From SIG440 sp045648205 (lineage in GTDB: Bacteria > Bacillota > Clostridia > Monoglobales > Monoglobaceae), in the NCBI GenBank assembly GCA_045648205.1, contig JAZRNM010000003.1, forward strand, positions 1 through 8,972: a stretch of DNA of 8,972 nucleotides, given 5' to 3'. The notes below the pieces were generated by a model. That model was not told the DNA's origin, made no database searches, and saw only the letters and a list, made by a program, of their open reading frames with translations. The position numbers and the translations under genes were made by a program. Positions 4,727 through 8,972 of this stretch are shown in pieces. Position 1 is the stretch's first letter. Every line of letters begins with the position of its first letter.

Positions 4727-7306
4727 ATGAAGAAAAAAATTACTCTTGGTGTTCTGGCTCACGTTGACTCGGGCAAGACAACACTATCTGAGGCAATGCT
4801 GTTTTTGAGTGGTGAGATAAGAACCCTGGGGCGAGTTGACACCAAAGACGCATTTTTGGACACAAACGAAATAGAAAAAAGTCGGGGAATAACCATCTTT
4901 TCCAAGCAGGCAACCTTTTCTGTGGATGACACCGACTTCACTTTAGTTGACACTCCCGGTCACGTGGATTTTTCCGCTGAAACCGAGCGTGCTTTGAGTG
5001 TGCTCGACTATGCTATTCTTCTCATAAGTGCGTCAGATGGTGTGCAAAGTCATACGCTTTCACTTTGGAAAGCGTTGGAAAAATATAATGTTCCCACCTT
5101 CATTTTTGTGAACAAGATGGATATGCCCATTGCCAACAGAGATTTTCTGCTTTCCAATATCAAGGAAACTCTCCATTCTTCTTGTATTGATATGTCAGCA
5201 TTTGACTCAGAAGAGACTGAATCCTTGGCACTCTGCTCCGAGGAATTAATGAATGAGTTTTTGAGCGATGGCAGTTTTTCCGCAGAATCCATCAGGAGTG
5301 CGATTTCAGACCGCAAACTCTTCCCTTGTTATTTTGGTTCTGCACTCAAAACACAAGGCATCACAGAATTTCTTGGTGCACTTTCACTTTATACCCTGCA
5401 AAAACTTGGAGGAACTGAGTTTGGCGCAAAGGTATTCAAAATTTCAACCGATGAGCGAGGGCAAAGACTGACTCACCTGAAAGTCACAAGTGGCAAGATT
5501 TGTGTCAAAGACAGTTTGGGTGATGAAAAGATAAATGAAATCCGAATTTATTCGGGTGTTAAATACAAAAACGAGCAGGAAGCCACAGTCGGAACTGTCT
5601 GTGCTGTCCTTGGTCTTTCAAGCACCTATGTTGGACAAGGTCTGGGCTGTGAAAACGATATTTCTTCATTCACCTTTGAGCCTGTTTTTTCATATAAAGT
5701 AAAGCTTGATGATGGCTATGACCTCACAACCGCCCTGCGCAATCTGAAAAAATTCGAAGAAGAGGAGACACAACTTCACTCCTCCTGGAATGAACAGCTT
5801 GGTGAAATACACATTCAGCTTATGGGTGAGGTTCAATCTGAGGTTTTGAAATCTGTGCTGAAATCCCGTTTTGATATGAATGTGGAATTTGAAAAGGGAA
5901 GCATAATATATAAGGAAACAATCCGCAATTCTGTTCTTGGAGTTGGTCACTTTGAACCCCTCAGGCACTATGCAGAGGTGCAGCTCCTTCTGGAGCCTGC
6001 AAAAAGAGGTTCGGGCATTATTTTCGAAAACAAATGCAGTGATGACGAATTGGACAAGAACTGGCAACGTCTGATCCTTACACACCTGGAAGAAAAAACA
6101 CACCTGGGTGTTCTTATCGGAGTCCCCATAACCGACATAAAAATAACTCTTATGTCCGCCCGTGCTCACAAAAAGCATACCGAGGGTGGCGATTTTCGTC
6201 AGGCAACTTATCGGGCGGTCCGACAAGGGCTTATGCAAGCAGACTCAGTTCTTTTGGAGCCATGGTACAGCTTCACCCTGACAGTTCCAACCGCAAATCT
6301 CGGCAGAGCAATGACCGACATTCAAAATATGGGTGGCAAATTCACACCACCTGAAAATCGTGATGATGTATCTGTCTTGAAGGGCTATGCACCGGTTGCA
6401 GGGCTTTGCAACTATTCCGCCGAGGTTCGTGCATATTCTCATGGTCTTGGCTCACTTGAATGTATGCCTGCAGGCTATGAGCCTTGCAAAAATCAGGATG
6501 AAATAATAATAGAAAAACAATATAATCCCGAGCAAGACACAGAAAACACTCCTGACTCTGTTTTCTGCGACCATGGTGCAGGCTTTGTGGTGAAATGGAA
6601 CGAAGTCCATCAACATATGCATCTTGAGGACCCGCGAAAAAAGAAGGAACAAGAATTAATTTCAGCCCGCAGCACACCAATCCGCAGCTCCAACTATGCA
6701 GATGATGATGAGCTTATGCGAATATTTGAGCGAACCTATGGGAAAATTCAACGAAAAAGCCACAGTGCAATGAAGTCACAGAAGCTCCCCGAAACTGTTG
6801 CAAAAAAATATCGCACACCCAAACAAAAGGATGGCGAATTTTTGTTGGTTGACGGCTATAACATATTGTTTTCATGGTTTGACCTGAATAGTGCAACAAG
6901 CGAGGATCTTGATTTTGCCCGGAACTATCTCATCAACCGTCTTTCCAATTACAAGGTGATGAAAAACTATGAAATCATAATTGTCTTCGATGCTTACAAA
7001 GTAAAGAACAATCCGGGAAGTCTGGAAAATATTGGAAACGTCACAGTTGTTTACACCAAAGAGGCTGAAACCGCCGACAGTTATATTGAGCGCACTGCAA
7101 AGGAAATCCGCAAAAACTATGATGTGACCGTTGCCACCTCTGACCGCCTTGAACAAATCATCATCTATGGCACAGGTGCAATCCGCATTTCGGCTGAAGA
7201 ATTTTTGAAGGATGTGGAACAGACCGAGGAGAAAATAAGCGATATACTAGAAAACCTGACAGTTGGCAATCCGCCTCTCAACGAAATAAGAATAACAAAA
7301 AAATGA
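4727..7306 (+). CDS. TetM/EF-G-like ribosomal GTPase fused to a YacP/Rae1-type NYN endoribonuclease
   Basis: This 859-residue protein has two recognisable halves. Residues 1 to about 585 are a full TetM/EF-G-like translational GTPase: AHVDSGKTT (11-19), RGIT in switch I (53-56), DTPGH (75-79, catalytic His79), NKMD (129-132) and GSA (204-206). Domains II to V follow, including the domain IV segment HTEGGDFRQATYRAVRQG (484-501). Residues 585-700 are a charged linker with a CDHGAG motif (614-619). Residues from about 703 to 845 match the YacP/Rae1 NYN nuclease: LLVDGYN (D709, N712), VFDAYKV (D755), KEAETADSYIE (D784) and TVATSDRLEQ (D806), so all expected acidic residues are present. YacP/Rae1 of Bacillus is a ribosome-dependent A-site endonuclease. 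Tet(M) is about 639 residues and lacks this domain. Start: the ATG at 4727 follows a promoter and an RBS; the frame extends upstream but across the promoter. Likely role, by inference: GTP-dependent ribosome binding coupled to mRNA cleavage or rescue. Automatic annotation as tetracycline resistance would be unsafe. Confidence 0.92.
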   Translation: MKKKITLGVLAHVDSGKTTLSEAMLFLSGEIRTLGRVDTKDAFLDTNEIEKSRGITIFSKQATFSVDDTDFTLVDTPGHVDFSAETERALSVLDYAILLISASDGVQSHTLSLWKALEKYNVPTFIFVNKMDMPIANRDFLLSNIKETLHSSCIDMSAFDSEETESLALCSEELMNEFLSDGSFSAESIRSAISDRKLFPCYFGSALKTQGITEFLGALSLYTLQKLGGTEFGAKVFKISTDERGQRLTHLKVTSGKICVKDSLGDEKINEIRIYSGVKYKNEQEATVGTVCAVLGLSSTYVGQGLGCENDISSFTFEPVFSYKVKLDDGYDLTTALRNLKKFEEEETQLHSSWNEQLGEIHIQLMGEVQSEVLKSVLKSRFDMNVEFEKGSIIYKETIRNSVLGVGHFEPLRHYAEVQLLLEPAKRGSGIIFENKCSDDELDKNWQRLILTHLEEKTHLGVLIGVPITDIKITLMSARAHKKHTEGGDFRQATYRAVRQGLMQADSVLLEPWYSFTLTVPTANLGRAMTDIQNMGGKFTPPENRDDVSVLKGYAPVAGLCNYSAEVRAYSHGLGSLECMPAGYEPCKNQDEIIIEKQYNPEQDTENTPDSVFCDHGAGFVVKWNEVHQHMHLEDPRKKKEQELISARSTPIRSSNYADDDELMRIFERTYGKIQRKSHSAMKSQKLPETVAKKYRTPKQKDGEFLLVDGYNILFSWFDLNSATSEDLDFARNYLINRLSNYKVMKNYEIIIVFDAYKVKNNPGSLENIGNVTVVYTKEAETADSYIERTAKEIRKNYDVTVATSDRLEQIIIYGTGAIRISAEEFLKDVEQTEEKISDILENLTVGNPPLNEIRITKK

Positions 7307-7328
7307 GGAGCCTTTGCTCCTCATTTTT
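7297..7328. terminator. Bidirectional terminator between the fusion gene and tuf
   Basis: Arms 7300-7311 and 7316-7327 form a perfect 12-bp stem with a CTTT loop. The plus transcript ends in five T's (7324-7328). The minus transcript ends in seven U's, from the A's at 7297-7303. It overlaps the TGA stop of the fusion gene (7304-7306) and lies about 30 nt past the tuf stop, so it ends both convergent transcripts. Confidence 0.95.
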
Positions 7329-7357
7329 AACTTTAACATAAAGATGTCAGATTGAAA

Positions 7358-8560
7358 TTACTCAATGATTTCAGTAACAACACCTGAACCAACTGTACGT
7401 CCACCTTCACGGATAGCGAAACGGAGACCTTCTTCAACAGCGATTGTTGTTGTAAGTTCAACAGTCATTGTTACGTTATCACCAGGCATACACATTTCTG
7501 TGCCTTCAGGAAGGTTAACAACACCAGTAACGTCAGTTGTTCTGAAATAGAACTGAGGTCTGTAGTTTGTGAAGAAAGGAGTATGACGTCCGCCTTCTTC
7601 CTTTGTCAGAACGTAAACCTCGCCCTTGAACTTTGTGTGAGGATTGATTGTGCCGGGTTTAGCAAGAACCTGACCTCTTTCGATTTCGTCTCTCTGAACA
7701 CCACGAAGGAGTGCACCGATGTTATCACCAGCTTCAGCCTGATCAAGAAGCTTTCTGAACATTTCGATACCAGTAACAACAACTTTTCTTGATTCTTCTG
7801 AAAGACCAACGATTTCAACTTCGTCAGAAAGGTTAAGTGTACCTCTTTCAACTCTACCAGTAGCAACTGTACCACGGCCTGTGATTGAGAATACGTCCTC
7901 AACAGGCATAAGGAAAGGAAGGTCGCTCTTTCTTTCAGGTGTAGGAATGTATGCGTCAACTGCATCCATAAGTTCCTTAATGCAAGCATATTCAGGAGCA
8001 CCAGCATCTGTTGAAGCAGATTCGAGAACCTGAAGACCTGAACCCTTAACGATCGGGATTTCATCACCGGGGAAATCATATTCTGAAAGAAGGTCACGGA
8101 TTTCCATTTCAACGAGCTCGAGAAGTTCGGGATCGTCAACCTGGTCAACTTTGTTCATGAAAACAACAATCTTCGGAACGCCAACCTGACGTGAAAGAAG
8201 AATGTGTTCTCTTGTCTGAGGCATAGGACCATCAGCAGCTGAAACAACGAGGATAGCACCATCCATCTGAGCAGCACCAGTGATCATGTTCTTAACGTAG
8301 TCAGCATGTCCGGGGCAGTCAACGTGTGCATAGTGACGTGTTTCTGTTTCGTATTCAACGTGAGCTGTTGAAATTGTGATACCTCTTTCTCTTTCTTCCG
8401 GAGCCTTATCGATCATATCATAAGCTTCGTACTGAGCCTTACCGTCCATAGCAAGCACCTTTGTGATTGCAGCAGTAAGAGTTGTTTTACCATGGTCAAC
8501 GTGGCCGATTGTACCAATGTTAACATGGGGTTTGTTTCTTTCATATTTAGCTTTTGCCAT
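7358..8560 (-). CDS. tuf: Elongation factor Tu
   Basis: EF-Tu is the GTPase that delivers aminoacyl-tRNA to the ribosomal A site. The 400 residues fit the family (about 393-400). The GTPase motifs are complete: GHVDHGKT (19-26), RGIT in switch I (59-62), DCPGH (81-85, catalytic His85), NKVD (136-139) and SGL (174-176). Domain II (for example GRGTVATGRVERG, about 228-240) and domain III with the C-terminal end VTEIIE follow. The start is the expected MAKAKYERNKPHVNIGTIGHVDHGK region with AGGAGG 9 nt upstream. Codon choice is narrow, as expected for a very highly expressed gene. It lies downstream of fusA on the same strand, the usual str-operon order, and ends at a strong terminator. No truncation or frameshift is seen. 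Confidence 0.99.
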   Translation of the reverse strand: MAKAKYERNKPHVNIGTIGHVDHGKTTLTAAITKVLAMDGKAQYEAYDMIDKAPEERERGITISTAHVEYETETRHYAHVDCPGHADYVKNMITGAAQMDGAILVVSAADGPMPQTREHILLSRQVGVPKIVVFMNKVDQVDDPELLELVEMEIRDLLSEYDFPGDEIPIVKGSGLQVLESASTDAGAPEYACIKELMDAVDAYIPTPERKSDLPFLMPVEDVFSITGRGTVATGRVERGTLNLSDEVEIVGLSEESRKVVVTGIEMFRKLLDQAEAGDNIGALLRGVQRDEIERGQVLAKPGTINPHTKFKGEVYVLTKEEGGRHTPFFTNYRPQFYFRTTDVTGVVNLPEGTEMCMPGDNVTMTVELTTTIAVEEGLRFAIREGGRTVGSGVVTEIIE

Positions 8561-8574
8561 TTTAAATTTCCTCC

Positions 8575-8590
8575 TAACTTATATAAGTTA
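8575..8590 (-). repeat. 16-bp perfect palindrome next to the tuf ribosome-binding site
   Basis: TAACTTATATAAGTTA is perfectly palindromic and directly abuts the AGGAGG of tuf (8570-8575, sharing one base). In RNA it could form a 6-bp stem with an ATAT loop beside the Shine-Dalgarno; in DNA it could be a protein-binding site just downstream of the predicted tuf start of transcription. Being pure A/T-rich it could also be chance. Confidence 0.4.
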
Positions 8591-8604
8591 ATTATTTACT
8601 AATT

Positions 8605-8633
8605 ATTTTACTACAATATCGAACAGTTTTCAA
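8605..8633 (-). promoter_or_regulatory. Putative internal promoter of tuf
   Basis: On the minus strand, TTGAAA (8633-8628) and TAAAAT (8610-8605) are 17 bp apart in the 110-base A/T-rich gap between fusA and tuf. Transcription would start near 8598, about 38 nt before the tuf start codon. A dedicated promoter would raise EF-Tu above the rest of the operon, as is common. No clear terminator follows fusA, so read-through is also expected. Confidence 0.6.
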
Positions 8634-8670
8634 TAGCTTTTTTTAAAATTTATTGTAAAAAACTGTACAA

Positions 8671-8972
8671 TTATTCGCTCTTTGTTCTGTCACTTATAAT
8701 CTTTTCCTGAACAGACTTCGGAACTTCGCTGTAGTGTGAAGGTTCCATTGAATACTGTCCACGACCCTGAGTGCCTGAACGAAGAACGGTCGCATAACCA
8801 AACATCTCTGAAAGCGGAACATCAGCAGTAACCTGAGTTACACCGCCACTACGAGATTCCTGGCACTTAATCATACCACGTCTTGAGCTAAGGTCACCGA
8901 TAACAAAACCGAGGTAGTCATCAGGTGTGATAACATTAACGAGCATGATAGGTTCTTTGAGAACCGGGTCTG
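8671..8972 (-). CDS. fusA: Elongation factor G, C-terminal end (5' part outside the window)
   Basis: The minus-strand frame is open to the window edge and encodes the last 100 residues of EF-G up to a TAA stop. It begins with DPVLKEPIM and continues through VIGDLSSRRGMI, MFGYATVLRSGTQGRGQYSMEPSHY and VQEKIISDRTKSE. These are conserved in domain V and the end of domain IV of canonical EF-G, the GTPase that drives translocation. Most of the protein (about 690 residues in the family), including the GTPase domain, lies outside the window. It is followed 110 bases later by tuf, as in the str operon. It clearly differs from the TetM-like GTPase at 4727-7306, so the genome has both a housekeeping EF-G and the fused paralogue. 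Confidence 0.97.
   Translation of the reverse strand, partial: DPVLKEPIMLVNVITPDDYLGFVIGDLSSRRGMIKCQESRSGGVTQVTADVPLSEMFGYATVLRSGTQGRGQYSMEPSHYSEVPKSVQEKIISDRTKSE

Noticed and set aside
4720..4767. Out-of-frame 15-codon ORF (MQYEEKNYSW...) starting 7 bases before the fusion-gene start
   Set aside because: Its ATG is only 3 nt from the GGAG, too close for efficient initiation, and the peptide has no recognisable features. It could be a minor regulatory start but cannot be supported from one sequence.
5690..6238. 182-codon minus-strand open frame inside the fusion gene
   Set aside because: It is wholly antisense to a well-supported coding sequence, rich in F/C/H, shows no domain and has no RBS or promoter that I can see.
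4727..7306. Calling the gene a tetracycline-resistance determinant (tet)
   Set aside because: The GTPase half is TetM-like, but the domain IV tip differs, the C-terminal end is replaced by a linker and a NYN nuclease, and no Tet-type leader is present. The resistance label is not supported.
7606..8148. 180-codon minus-strand open frame inside tuf
   Set aside because: It is a frame-shifted shadow of tuf, low-complexity in L/S/V, made possible by tuf's restricted codon use.
8621..8667. Long-range inverted repeat (ACAGTTTT ... AAAACTGT) between fusA and tuf
   Set aside because: Eight A/T-rich base pairs around a loop of nearly 30 nt, overlapping the predicted -35. No terminator form, and probably chance in A/T-rich DNA.

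Overview
The window looks like a chromosomal segment of a low-to-moderate GC, spore-forming, anaerobic member of the Clostridia (Bacillota). Three things point there: a SpoVT-type sporulation regulator, a class III (oxygen-sensitive) ribonucleotide reductase, and strong AGGAGG ribosome-binding sites with near-consensus sigma-A promoters. No rRNA, tRNA, CRISPR array, insertion sequence or phage gene was seen.

Layout. Bases 1-330 (+) are the C-terminal GAF part of spoVT, cut by the window edge. It converges on a minus-strand operon, nrdG (4433-3738), nrdD (3684-1333) and trxB (about 1276-377), and a shared bidirectional terminator separates the two. A TTGACA-17-TATAAT promoter drives the operon, with two NrdR-box-like sites at and just after the start of transcription. 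The 4434-4726 intergenic region is divergent; its other promoter (TTGACA-17-TATACT) drives a plus-strand gene at 4727-7306. That gene ends in a second bidirectional terminator shared with tuf (8560-7358, -). The 3' end of fusA (8972-8671, -) lies upstream of tuf, so the right side is the distal end of a str-type operon, with a likely extra promoter just before tuf.

How the genes fit together. NrdG is the radical-SAM activase that puts the glycyl radical on NrdD. NrdD carries an N-terminal ATP-cone and, unusually, a redoxin domain (CPNC) fused after the glycyl-radical domain. With trxB as the next gene, the operon encodes a plausible complete route NADPH -> TrxB -> fused redoxin -> NrdD active-site disulfide, meaning a redoxin-dependent rather than formate-dependent enzyme.

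The most striking gene is at 4727-7306. It encodes an 859-residue protein that joins a complete TetM/EF-G-like ribosomal GTPase (about residues 1-585), a linker of about 115 residues, and a complete YacP/Rae1-type NYN endoribonuclease domain (about 703-845) with all expected acidic residues. Rae1 is a ribosome-associated nuclease that cuts mRNA in the A site, and EF-G/TetM-like GTPases enter that same site. The fusion therefore suggests a single-polypeptide ribosome-surveillance or mRNA-cleavage factor. This function is inferred from domains only.
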